Part shown: one piece after another, positions 6,833-13,061 of the stretch
Layout: each line of letters begins with the position of its first letter
Position numbering within the stretch: the first letter of the stretch is position 1
Assembly: GCA_022614705.1 (NCBI GenBank)
Contig: JAKEIB010000293.1
Span: 1 to 13,061, forward strand
DNA length: 13,061 nt
Origin: Planctomycetota bacterium
Lineage (GTDB): Bacteria; Planctomycetota; Planctomycetia; Pirellulales; Lacipirellulaceae
Direction of reading: 5' to 3'
Notes under the pieces: model-generated
Told to the model about the DNA's origin: nothing
The model's database searches: none
What the model saw: the letters and a program-made list of their open reading frames with translations, nothing else
Position numbers and translations under genes: made by a program

Positions 6833-7022
6833 GAGGAGGCTCGGCGCACGAGGCAGGTAGCGGGGAGTACTATTGCTAGGCGGGGCATTCCACTCGACAA
6901 GTCGCCGCGGAGAACCGTGGATTTGGATTATCGCTCGAACTGCGTTTTCGTGTAAGATTACAGGTGCTTAGCGGTGTGAGGGAATTGTCTGTTTCGATTT
7001 CCGTGTGGCAGTTGATTGCGAT

Positions 7023-8030
7023 ATGGCGTCCAGTATGCTCAACCAGGTAGCCGCGGGCGTAATCCTCGCCGCCGCACTTTTTGCGTCGACTGCCGGCGCC
7101 GCGGAGAAAGCCGATTCGGCGGTCGCCGATCGGCCGGTCCCGACCGCCCAGGAGATTGCCGGTTGGATCGCCCAACTGGACGATAACCGCTACCTCGTGC
7201 GCGAACAAGCGACGCGTCAACTGCTCGACGCCGGCGGAGCGGCGCTCGATCCGCTACTCGCGACAGCCAATGGAGAGCGGCCGGAGCCGGCCGACCGGGC
7301 CGTATGGATCATGCGGCGCCTGGCCCGCTCACGCGACAATGATCAGGCGATTGCCGCGTTGGAGCGGATCGTGCAACTCAGCGGCCGCCCGGCGTTGGTT
7401 GAAAAGGCCGAAATCGAGCTCGCCGAGCGAAGCATCGCCGCCTGCCAGGCCAAGCTCTCACCATTAGGCGCCGAGCTAGTCATGGAGCCGGCTCAATTCG
7501 ATTTCGTCAGCGTCGTGCCGCTGTTGCACGTGCGGCTCGGCGAAAAGTGGAAGGGAACGGCGGACGACCTGCGCTGCCTGGCGCAGCTGCGCCGACAGCT
7601 TCACTATCGACTGGAGGGGGCCGCCGTCAACGACGAAGTGGTGAAGTTCTTCGAAGAGAAAGATCAGATCGCGTATTTGCAGTTGTGGAATGCGCACGTT
7701 TCCGTCGAAGCGGTCGACGCACTTAAGTCGCGGCATCCGGACGCGATGGTTTATGTCCGCGGCAACGCGCTGATGGGCGTGGAGGCGAAAAACGATCCGG
7801 CCGGCGCCCTGGTAACCAGAGTCCCGACGGAAACTGGCGCCGCGGCGGCCGGCATCTTAGTCGGCGACGTGATCGCCAGCATGGACGGCCACATGCTGCC
7901 GGATTTCGATCGTCTTACAGCGCGGATCGCCCAACATCAGCCGGGCGAAACTGTCGTCGTCGAAATCATCCGCGGCGGTGATCGCAATAAGCTGTCCGTA
8001 ACCCTGGGCACTCGACCGGAGGGTCAGTGA
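7023..8030 (+). CDS. Exported HEAT-LRR-PDZ protein of unknown function
   Basis: From ATG at 7023 the protein has 335 residues; GTG 7005 and ATG 7035 are alternatives. The leader VAAGVILAAALFASTAGA ends in a plausible signal peptidase I site near residues 24-26. Three parts follow. Residues 44-120 resemble HEAT-like repeats common in planctomycete exported proteins (AQLDDNRYLVREQATRQLLDAG). Residues 165-247 resemble degenerate leucine-rich repeats (LRCLAQL, AYLQLWNAHVSVEAVDALK). Residues 250-330 form a PDZ domain (AAAAGILVGDVIASMDG, then a GETVVVEIIRGG strand). All three modules bind proteins and none is catalytic, so an envelope adaptor is the simplest reading. The next gene starts 48 nt downstream on the same strand. 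No clear Shine-Dalgarno motif. Confidence 0.85.
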   Translation: MASSMLNQVAAGVILAAALFASTAGAAEKADSAVADRPVPTAQEIAGWIAQLDDNRYLVREQATRQLLDAGGAALDPLLATANGERPEPADRAVWIMRRLARSRDNDQAIAALERIVQLSGRPALVEKAEIELAERSIAACQAKLSPLGAELVMEPAQFDFVSVVPLLHVRLGEKWKGTADDLRCLAQLRRQLHYRLEGAAVNDEVVKFFEEKDQIAYLQLWNAHVSVEAVDALKSRHPDAMVYVRGNALMGVEAKNDPAGALVTRVPTETGAAAAGILVGDVIASMDGHMLPDFDRLTARIAQHQPGETVVVEIIRGGDRNKLSVTLGTRPEGQ

Positions 8031-8078
8031 TCCGCGGGGCACGAGACCGGTCGAGCAGGTTAGGTCACAGCAAGCTCT

Positions 8079-8537
8079 ATGTCCGATCCCATCTCCGACG
8101 ATGAACTGGATGCGGTACGAGCGCAGCTCCTGGCCGGGCGGAAGATTGAAGCGATCAAGCTTTATCGCCAAGCCAGCGGCGCGGGTTTGGCCGAGGCAAA
8201 ACGATTCGTCGAATTGTGGGAAACCGATCCGCAAGCCGCGGGGCGCCCAACTGGTTCGTTTTCGGACGCCGACATCGCGGAGATTCAAGCAGCCATCTTT
8301 GCCGGCCAAAAAATCCCAGCCATCAAACTCTACCGCAAAGCCAGCGGCCAGGGATTGAAAGAAGCCAAGGATTTCGTGGAAGCCTTGGAAGCCGAACTGC
8401 GGCGAACTGATCCCACAAAATTTACCGCGCCGGCGGCGAAAGGGTGCAGCATCTCGGTCTTCTGCGTTATCTTGCTGCTCGGCACATTAATGGCCATCAC
8501 GCACGTGGCCAGCATGGCGACGGCATCGGCGCCGTAA
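8079..8537 (+). CDS. Membrane-anchored protein with two ribosomal L7/L12 C-terminal-like motifs
   Basis: A 152-residue protein. Two similar units occur at about 8-48 and 64-104, each reading approximately AGxKIxAIKLYRxASGxGLxEAKxFVE. This matches the helix-loop-helix core of the L7/L12 C-terminal domain (KIxVIKxVRxxTGLGLKEAKxLV), the surface that recruits translation factors on ribosomes. The ribosomal N-terminal dimerisation domain and hinge are absent. After a Pro/Ala linker, a hydrophobic helix at about 123-143 near the C-terminus suggests tail anchoring with both L12-like units in the cytoplasm. Role unknown: related short proteins are usually annotated as L7/L12-like hypothetical proteins. 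It follows the HEAT-LRR-PDZ gene by 48 nt and may share its transcript. It ends 26 nt from the convergent CNT transporter gene. Confidence 0.82.
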   Translation: MSDPISDDELDAVRAQLLAGRKIEAIKLYRQASGAGLAEAKRFVELWETDPQAAGRPTGSFSDADIAEIQAAIFAGQKIPAIKLYRKASGQGLKEAKDFVEALEAELRRTDPTKFTAPAAKGCSISVFCVILLLGTLMAITHVASMATASAP

Positions 8538-8563
8538 TTGATGCAAACGGCAACTGCTGACCA

Positions 8564-9811
8564 TTAACTCAGCATAATATTGGCCACGCAGGCGTTGATG
8601 AAAGCAACCAGCGTGCCACCGAGCATCGCCCGCAGACCGAGCCTGGCCAGGTCGCCGCGCCGCTCGGGCGCCATGCCGCCGATGCCGCCGAGTTGGATGC
8701 CAATCGAGCTGAAATTGGCAAACCCGCACAGGGCATACGTCATGATCTGGCGGGAGCGTTCGCTGATCTCGACCGCGCTGTCCGGCTTGCTCCACTCCGC
8801 CAATTGGCCGTAGGCGATAAATTCGTTTGCCGCCATCTTCAGCCCAAGCAACTCGCCGGCCCGCGCGCAGTCGTTCCATTCAATCCCCATCAACCAGGCA
8901 AACGGTTGAAAGATCCACCCGAGCGCGGCGTTCAGCGACCAAACGTACTGAATGTTCTCTCCCTCACCCGTCACATACCCGAACTGCGCGCCCAGCCAAC
9001 CCAAGATCAAATTGATCAAGGCAATCAGCGCCAGGAATACGATCAACATCGCGCCAACGTTGAGCGCAAGCTGCAAGCCGCCCACGGCCCCGTTGGCAAC
9101 TGCCTCGAGCACGTTGGCGCTGGGGTCTTTTACATCGATCTTCACGTGGCCAAGCGTCTTAGGCTCGTCGACTTCGGGCTGAAGAATCTTGGCGATCATC
9201 AAGCCCACCGGCGCCGCCATCACGGACGCGCTCAGCAAGTGCTTCGCGCTGATTCCCATCTCGACATAGGCGGCCAACACGCCGCCCGCCATCGTGGCGA
9301 AGCCGCCGATCATGATCGCGTTCAACTCGGAAATCGTCATGGTGGGAATGTAGGGCCGGATCACGAGTGGCGCCTCCGTCTGGCCGACGAAGATGTTGGC
9401 CGCCGCCGACAGCGTCTCCGCGCCACTCGTGCCGAGCGTCACCTGCATCAGCCGGGCAAACAGGCTCACGACGAATTGCATCACGCCGTAGTAGTAAAAG
9501 ATCGACATAAACGCCGAAAAGAAAATGATCGTCGGGAGCACCTTGAACGCGAAGAAGTGCTCCGTAAAGCCCGGTCCGAATACGAATTCGGAGCCCGCAT
9601 TGACGCAGGCCAACAGCGTCGTGAACGCAATATCCAGGGCGTTAAAGAATTGGCTGCCGTATTTTGTCTGCAGGATGATCGCGGCGAACGCGAACTGCAG
9701 CAGCAGGCCTCCCACGATGATCCGCGGTTTGACGCGCCGCTTGTGCGAGCTCATGAGCCACGCCAGGCCGAGGAACACCAGGATGCCGAGGACACTGATG
9801 AGGCGATGCAT
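8564..9811 (-). CDS. Concentrative nucleoside transporter (CNT/NupC family)
   Basis: A 415-residue polytopic membrane protein, the normal length for bacterial CNT carriers, which import nucleosides with protons or sodium ions across the cytoplasmic membrane. Family marks: NIFVGQTEAPLVIRPY (139-154, the nucleoside-binding GQTEAP), AANEFIAYGQL (327-337, the conserved NEF), and CGFANFSSIGIQLGGIGGMAPERR (362-385). Numerous hydrophobic segments surround these blocks, and an N-terminal helix starts at residue 3. The ion and nucleoside preference cannot be read with confidence. It lies 49 nt behind the ABC ATPase gene on the same strand and could be co-transcribed with it. It converges with the L7/L12-like gene with 26 bp between stops and no obvious terminator. 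Confidence 0.94.
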   Translation of the reverse strand: MHRLISVLGILVFLGLAWLMSSHKRRVKPRIIVGGLLLQFAFAAIILQTKYGSQFFNALDIAFTTLLACVNAGSEFVFGPGFTEHFFAFKVLPTIIFFSAFMSIFYYYGVMQFVVSLFARLMQVTLGTSGAETLSAAANIFVGQTEAPLVIRPYIPTMTISELNAIMIGGFATMAGGVLAAYVEMGISAKHLLSASVMAAPVGLMIAKILQPEVDEPKTLGHVKIDVKDPSANVLEAVANGAVGGLQLALNVGAMLIVFLALIALINLILGWLGAQFGYVTGEGENIQYVWSLNAALGWIFQPFAWLMGIEWNDCARAGELLGLKMAANEFIAYGQLAEWSKPDSAVEISERSRQIMTYALCGFANFSSIGIQLGGIGGMAPERRGDLARLGLRAMLGGTLVAFINACVANIMLS

Positions 9812-9860
9812 GTGTGTACGTGAATTGGTGAGTATGTGGTTAAGGGAATTGTTTGCGCAC

Positions 9861-10988
9861 TCAATTCAATCGCCGCCCGTCGTCGGCCGAGAAAAGGTGA
9901 TACGTGTCAGGCCGAATCGACAGGGCCAATCGGTCGCCCGGCTGAACGCCGGCGTCGGCCGCGAGGCGGGCCATGTGTTCGCCACCGGCCAGCGCGAAAT
10001 GGGCGATCGTCTCGTGGCCCATGTGCTCGATCACGTCCAGCGTGACGGTTCCCAGACGCGGCCCATCGTCGCAGGCCAGTAGATCCTCAGGCCGCACGCC
10101 GAGCACGGCGGGGCCGTTGGGAGTATCTTTGCCGACATCCAGCGCGCTGTAGCTGGCCTCTGTGAGGCCGGCATCTCGACGAAGGCCGGGGTCAGAGACC
10201 CCAGCTACAGTTCCGTTCGACTCGGCGAATCGAAACACTCCCTCGTGCACCTCGCCCGGAACAAAATTCATCGCCGGGCTGCCGATGAACGACGCCACGA
10301 AGCGGTTGGCCGGCCGGCGGTAGATTTCCATTGGCGCGTCGACCTGCTGAATGACGCCGTGGTTCATAAGCACGATCCGGTCGCCGAGCGTCATCGCTTC
10401 GACCTGGTCGTGCGTGACGTAGATGATCGTCGTCTTGAGACGCAGGTGCAGCCGGGCAATCTCGGCCCGCATCTGCACGCGCAGCTTGGCGTCGAGATTC
10501 GAAAGCGGCTCATCGAACAAAAACACCTTCGGCTCGCGCACGATCGCCCGGCCCAGCGCGACGCGCTGCCGCTGACCGCCGGATAGCTCGCGCGGCCGGC
10601 GCTCTAGCAGCGATTCGATCGAAAGTATTTCCGCCGCCTCGCGCACGCGCTTTTCAATTTCCTTCTTGGGCGTGCGGCGCATCTTTAGTCCGAACGCCAT
10701 GTTCTGGTAGACCGACATGTGCGGGTACAGCGCATAATTCTGGAAAACCATGGCGATGTCGCGATCGCCCGGGGCGACGTCGTTCACGAGCCGGTCGCCG
10801 ATGTAGATTTCGCCGCCCGTTGCTTCTTCCAAGCCGGCGACCATCCGCAACGTCGTCGATTTGCCGCACCCGCTCGGCCCTACCAGCACGACGAATTCGC
10901 CGTCGGCGATATCGAGGTTCAGGTCGCGGACAGCGTGAAAGCCGTTCGGATACTTCTTATCGAGATGTTTCAGAACGACGTTGGCCAT
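9861..10988 (-). CDS. ugpC: Sugar ABC transporter ATP-binding protein, UgpC/MalK/MsmK type
   Basis: From ATG at 10988 (MANVVLKHL) it has 375 residues; an in-frame ATG at 11015 adds nine codons unlike the family. The nucleotide-binding domain is intact: Walker A GPSGCGKST (37-45), Q-loop Gln83 in FQNYALYPH, signature LSGGQ (135-139), Walker B with FLFDEP (157-161, Glu160), and switch His193 in YVTHDQ. The C-terminal half holds the MalK-type regulatory OB folds (GSPAMNF, LGVRPEDLL). It would energise carbohydrate uptake at the inner face of the membrane; no permease or binding protein is adjacent, which fits the shared ATPases of this class. The symbol reflects family naming, not proven glycerol-phosphate transport. 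Oddity: residues 260-281 are encoded by a palindromic repeat inserted in frame, between the regulatory strands before LGVRPEDL. Confidence 0.92.
   Translation of the reverse strand: MANVVLKHLDKKYPNGFHAVRDLNLDIADGEFVVLVGPSGCGKSTTLRMVAGLEEATGGEIYIGDRLVNDVAPGDRDIAMVFQNYALYPHMSVYQNMAFGLKMRRTPKKEIEKRVREAAEILSIESLLERRPRELSGGQRQRVALGRAIVREPKVFLFDEPLSNLDAKLRVQMRAEIARLHLRLKTTIIYVTHDQVEAMTLGDRIVLMNHGVIQQVDAPMEIYRRPANRFVASFIGSPAMNFVPGEVHEGVFRFAESNGTVAGVSDPGLRRDAGLTEASYSALDVGKDTPNGPAVLGVRPEDLLACDDGPRLGTVTLDVIEHMGHETIAHFALAGGEHMARLAADAGVQPGDRLALSIRPDTYHLFSADDGRRLN
10148..10209. repeat. Two-hairpin palindromic element, copy 2, inside the ABC ATPase gene
   Basis: Ends tgtagct and agctaca enclose ggcctc-tgt-gaggcc (10155-10169) and ggggtc-aga-gacccc (10188-10202), with the inner ggc/gcc pair retained as in copy 1 at 361-424. 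Both hairpins are perfect, but compared with copy 1 the second has changed on both sides (cc to gg and gg to cc), so hairpin pairing is kept while the long arm-to-arm pairing loses five positions. It lies within the 9861-10988 coding sequence, reads through without a stop in the gene frame, and encodes roughly VAGVSDPGLRRDAGLTEASY. Confidence 0.88.
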
Positions 10989-11009
10989 GGCGGATAATAA
11001 CGTCACTCC

Positions 11010-11085
11010 TGTCATTCTGAGCGCAGCGAAGAATCTCGTGGGGCAATGTAGATCCTTCGGTCGCCGAGCCTCCCTCAGGATGACA
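11010..11085. repeat. Palindromic element, tgtcattctgag/ctcaggatgaca type
   Basis: The outer arms tgtcattctgag (11010-11021) and ctcaggatgaca (11074-11085) are reverse complements with one mismatch; inner arms cgaagaatct (11027-11036) and agatccttcg (11050-11059) pair likewise with one mismatch. The sequence looks like the dispersed tcattctgag-cgaagaatct intergenic repeat I recall from several bacterial phyla (from memory, not searched). It lies 40 nt behind the stop of the 604-aa oxidoreductase and 21 nt ahead of the preferred ABC ATPase start, so it is in the spacer of a possible two-gene transcript. Confidence 0.8.
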
Positions 11086-11125
11086 AATTACGGACCGGTC
11101 ATCATCCTCCCTCAGGGCCTCGCAG

Positions 11126-12940
11126 TCACGTGATCTGCGACGCTTCGCGCGGCGCTTTGCCTTCGGGCGTTTCGGAGCGGTCGACGTCAAACCAGGCCTC
11201 GTCGAACTCGATCCGCTTGCTGTCCTTGATCGCCATGTTGCTGGTGAGCGCGATGATGGCGTCGGCCATCGCCACTTCCGGCGTGCAGCGTGGTTTGTTG
11301 GCCGGATCGGGGTTCTTGACGCACCAGGCCCAATGCTCGATCTCCTCGCGGTAACCGCGGCTGGTGTTGCCAGCTGTGGCGGCCTGGGCGACGGCCGCGC
11401 CGCCGCCCGTTTCATACGTGTCCATCGCCGCTTTGCCCGGGCCGGTCGGCTTCACTTCGATGCGCGTCGTCGTGGCCGAGCCTTTGAAGAGCATCGCATC
11501 CTGCTCCTGTTCAAGGATGAGCGTGCCCTTCGTGCCGAAGACGGTTTCGCCATAGCCACCATAGCCGTTGCCGTTGATCGACGAATAGGTAACGACGATC
11601 TTTTTGTCTTTGTCCTTAACGGTCTTGCCATCGTCGTCGTAGTAACCCTTGCCGGGGAATTCGAAGATGCAATACACGTGGTCGTCGCAATCGCGGTCGG
11701 CCGGGAAAATGTGCCGGCCGCCGACGCCCGTGACCGACAGCGGCTTCACTTTGTGACCCGTGTTGTGATCGGCCGAGATGAAGATGCTGGACGCATCGAG
11801 CTGGTGGCTGCCGAGCTCGGCCATCAGGCCGCCGCCGGTTCGATCCCACAGACGCCAGCGAATCAGCTCTTCCAGCGGCGTGCGTTCGTACTTTTTGCCG
11901 TTGAGCGTTAGCTCCTTCGATTCGTAACCGTACTTGGGACCGACTTCGTCCTTGATGGCCACATCGTCCATCTGCCGGCGGGTTTGTTTGACCTTCTTCT
12001 GCCACTCGGCAAGTCCGGCCTTTTCCGGATCGGCTTCGGCCTTTTTCAACGCTCCTTCCCAGTTCTTTAGCTGCGCGTACAGCGGATGCTCGCGCGCGTA
12101 CAGATCGCGTCCCCGCCAGTCTGTAGCAGCCTCGAGCCGTTTTATTTCGGCCACGAACGCGGCGAAACCTTCGTACGCTTCCGGCAACGGCGGCTGCCAA
12201 CTGTCGTTGCCCGGTAGGTTGCCGCGATGCCACTGGGCGCGGATGTGATGGATGTCGCCGATGAGGCCCTGCTTGATCTGCTCGACGGCGTTGTCGTAGA
12301 GGATGCTGTAATGCCGCTGATGTCCGACCGCCAGGATGAGACCTGTTTCTTTGGCGACGCGCGCCATCTCTTTGCACTGCGCCACATCGTGCCCCATCAG
12401 TTTCTCAGTGAGCACGTGCTTGCGCTTGCGCATTGCCGCAATGGCCGCCGGATGGTGCAAGTGCAAGGGCAGGGCGATGATCACCGCTTCGACGTTCGGG
12501 TCATCGAGCAATTCGGCGTAGCCGTTTTCGTAGACCTTGACGTGCTCGCGCGCCTTTTCCTCATTGGCAGCCCAATCTTCTTCCTTGTACACCTCGAGCA
12601 AGCCGGGCCGAGCCGCGTGCGCGCCAAGCGAATACCAGTCGCCGTGGAACGCGCGATAGCGGCTGTAGGGGCGGATGTCGGCGATGGCGACGACATCGAT
12701 ATACGCCGGATTGAGCGCGCCGATCAACACGCCGCCCTCGTCGCCCGTGCCGATGATGCCTACGCGCAGCCGGTTGTCGACCGACAGCGGCGTGTAATGG
12801 AAATACGCCGCGCCGAGCCCTGCCGTACCGGCAACGCCCGCGGCCAGCACGGACCCCTTCAAGAAGTCGCGCCGCGTCGTGCCGACCGCCTCATCGAAAT
12901 TCTGCTTACCGACCTGCTTTTCTTCGGGAGATAAATTCAT
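11126..12940 (-). CDS. Tat-exported Gfo/Idh/MocA family oxidoreductase, long form (604 aa)
   Basis: The N-terminus carries a twin-arginine signal, TTRRDFLKG followed by a hydrophobic stretch (23-45), as in many planctomycete MocA proteins that are folded with cofactor and exported to the periplasm. The Rossmann loop is VGIIGTGDEGG (60-70). The EKP position reads TEKLMGHD (178-185), keeping Lys180 but not the proline. The C-terminal active-site block is GGGLMAELGSHQLDASSIF (369-387), with His379. Length exceeds the usual 350-450 residues: about 100 highly charged residues (250-350, with many Lys/Glu) are inserted before the GGG block, and a second loop rich in Asp/Lys/Gly lies near 430-460. 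Sugar or polysaccharide-derived substrates are likely from the family, but none can be named. It precedes the ABC ATPase gene by 137 nt on the same strand. Confidence 0.92.
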   Translation of the reverse strand: MNLSPEEKQVGKQNFDEAVGTTRRDFLKGSVLAAGVAGTAGLGAAYFHYTPLSVDNRLRVGIIGTGDEGGVLIGALNPAYIDVVAIADIRPYSRYRAFHGDWYSLGAHAARPGLLEVYKEEDWAANEEKAREHVKVYENGYAELLDDPNVEAVIIALPLHLHHPAAIAAMRKRKHVLTEKLMGHDVAQCKEMARVAKETGLILAVGHQRHYSILYDNAVEQIKQGLIGDIHHIRAQWHRGNLPGNDSWQPPLPEAYEGFAAFVAEIKRLEAATDWRGRDLYAREHPLYAQLKNWEGALKKAEADPEKAGLAEWQKKVKQTRRQMDDVAIKDEVGPKYGYESKELTLNGKKYERTPLEELIRWRLWDRTGGGLMAELGSHQLDASSIFISADHNTGHKVKPLSVTGVGGRHIFPADRDCDDHVYCIFEFPGKGYYDDDGKTVKDKDKKIVVTYSSINGNGYGGYGETVFGTKGTLILEQEQDAMLFKGSATTTRIEVKPTGPGKAAMDTYETGGGAAVAQAATAGNTSRGYREEIEHWAWCVKNPDPANKPRCTPEVAMADAIIALTSNMAIKDSKRIEFDEAWFDVDRSETPEGKAPREASQIT

Positions 12941-12990
12941 CGCTTAATGCCTATTACAACATTTGTAACAGTTTAGCCGTCTGTAGCGGT

Positions 12991-13061
12991 TTAGGTTGGT
13001 AATGGAGGTAGTTGTCCGGTGGTGAGGTAAGTGGCGATCGCGTCGCTGATGGTGCTGATGG
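12991..13061 (-). CDS. 3' end of an unidentified minus-strand gene, cut by the window edge
   Basis: One minus-strand frame entering at the right edge reads ISTISDAIATYLTTGQLPPLPT and then TAA (stop at 12991-12993). The alternation of helix-like and Pro-rich residues, and an end 50 nt before the start of the 604-aa oxidoreductase, fit the C-terminus of a real upstream gene. Similar AIAxYLxTGxxPxP endings occur near the C-terminus of some MocA-type oxidoreductases, but 22 residues are too few to assign it. The other two frames also run open for over 30 codons but look less protein-like. Confidence 0.4.
   Translation of the reverse strand, partial: ISTISDAIATYLTTGQLPPLPT

Noticed and set aside
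6923..6958. Possible promoter ttggat...taagat before the HEAT-LRR-PDZ gene
   Set aside because: The spacer is 24 nt, too long for a standard sigma-70 promoter, and no better -35 is found at 17 nt.
8693..9823. 376-codon plus-strand ORF opposite the CNT transporter
   Set aside because: Composition (Arg, His, Gln, Asp) is that of an antisense shadow; the minus frame has clear CNT motifs and membrane helices.
1..13061. CRISPR array, toxin-antitoxin, restriction or phage defence module, or biosynthetic cluster
   Set aside because: No regularly spaced direct repeats, no nuclease, methyltransferase or toxin motifs beyond TrmL, and no synthase-type genes.

Overview
The window looks like a chromosomal segment of a GC-rich planctomycete, probably of the Pirellulales/Lacipirellulaceae type. 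This is inferred from gene content, not from a marker gene: two Gfo/Idh/MocA-fold oxidoreductases (one with a Tat leader) plus a third, degenerate membrane-anchored one, a two-PDZ HtrA-like protease, a HEAT-LRR-PDZ exported protein, a Cys-rich lipoprotein, and mostly absent Shine-Dalgarno motifs. I see no tRNA, rRNA, CRISPR array, transposase, integrase or phage gene.

Layout, left to right. A truncated trmL (tRNA 2'-O-methyltransferase, minus strand) is divergent from a cytosolic Gfo/Idh/MocA oxidoreductase (440-1531, plus). A minus-strand series follows, in transcription order: HtrA-like protease (4689-3271), thiL (3084-2149) and tsaE (2010-1534). tsaE ends 2 nt from the oxidoreductase stop, tail to tail. 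Upstream of these on the same strand are a Cys-rich lipoprotein (about 5416-5045) and a membrane-anchored, probably catalytically dead Gfo-like protein (6832-5591). On the plus strand, divergent from the latter, are a HEAT-LRR-PDZ exported protein (7023-8030) and a small protein with two ribosomal-L7/L12-C-terminal-like motifs and a C-terminal membrane helix (8079-8537). The right part is minus strand: a 604-aa Tat-exported Gfo/Idh/MocA protein (12940-11126), a UgpC/MalK-type sugar-ABC ATPase (10988-9861) and a CNT nucleoside transporter (9811-8564). The last few bases carry the 3' end of one more minus-strand ORF.

The most striking non-genic signal is the density of complex palindromic elements: six in 13 kb. 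Three (361-424, 4981-5035, 10148-10209) share GTAGCT...AGCTAC termini around two internal small hairpins, and the hairpins differ between copies by paired, structure-preserving changes. Two (3138-3260, 5388-5463) share catgccc...gggcatg hairpins. One (2038-2119) is a nested GTCCC/GGGAC palindrome and one (11010-11085) is a tgtcattctgag...ctcaggatgaca element. Four lie 9-40 nt behind a minus-strand stop codon, one overlaps the probable start of a lipoprotein gene, and one sits in frame inside the ABC ATPase gene, adding about 22 residues. This resembles the known in-ORF palindromes of Rickettsia (RPE), and is the best candidate here for something not well described.

Functionally the genes mix housekeeping (trmL, tsaE, thiL), sugar and nucleoside uptake (ABC ATPase, CNT carrier), carbohydrate redox chemistry (MocA-type proteins) and envelope proteins of unknown role. 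No defence or secondary-metabolism system is visible.
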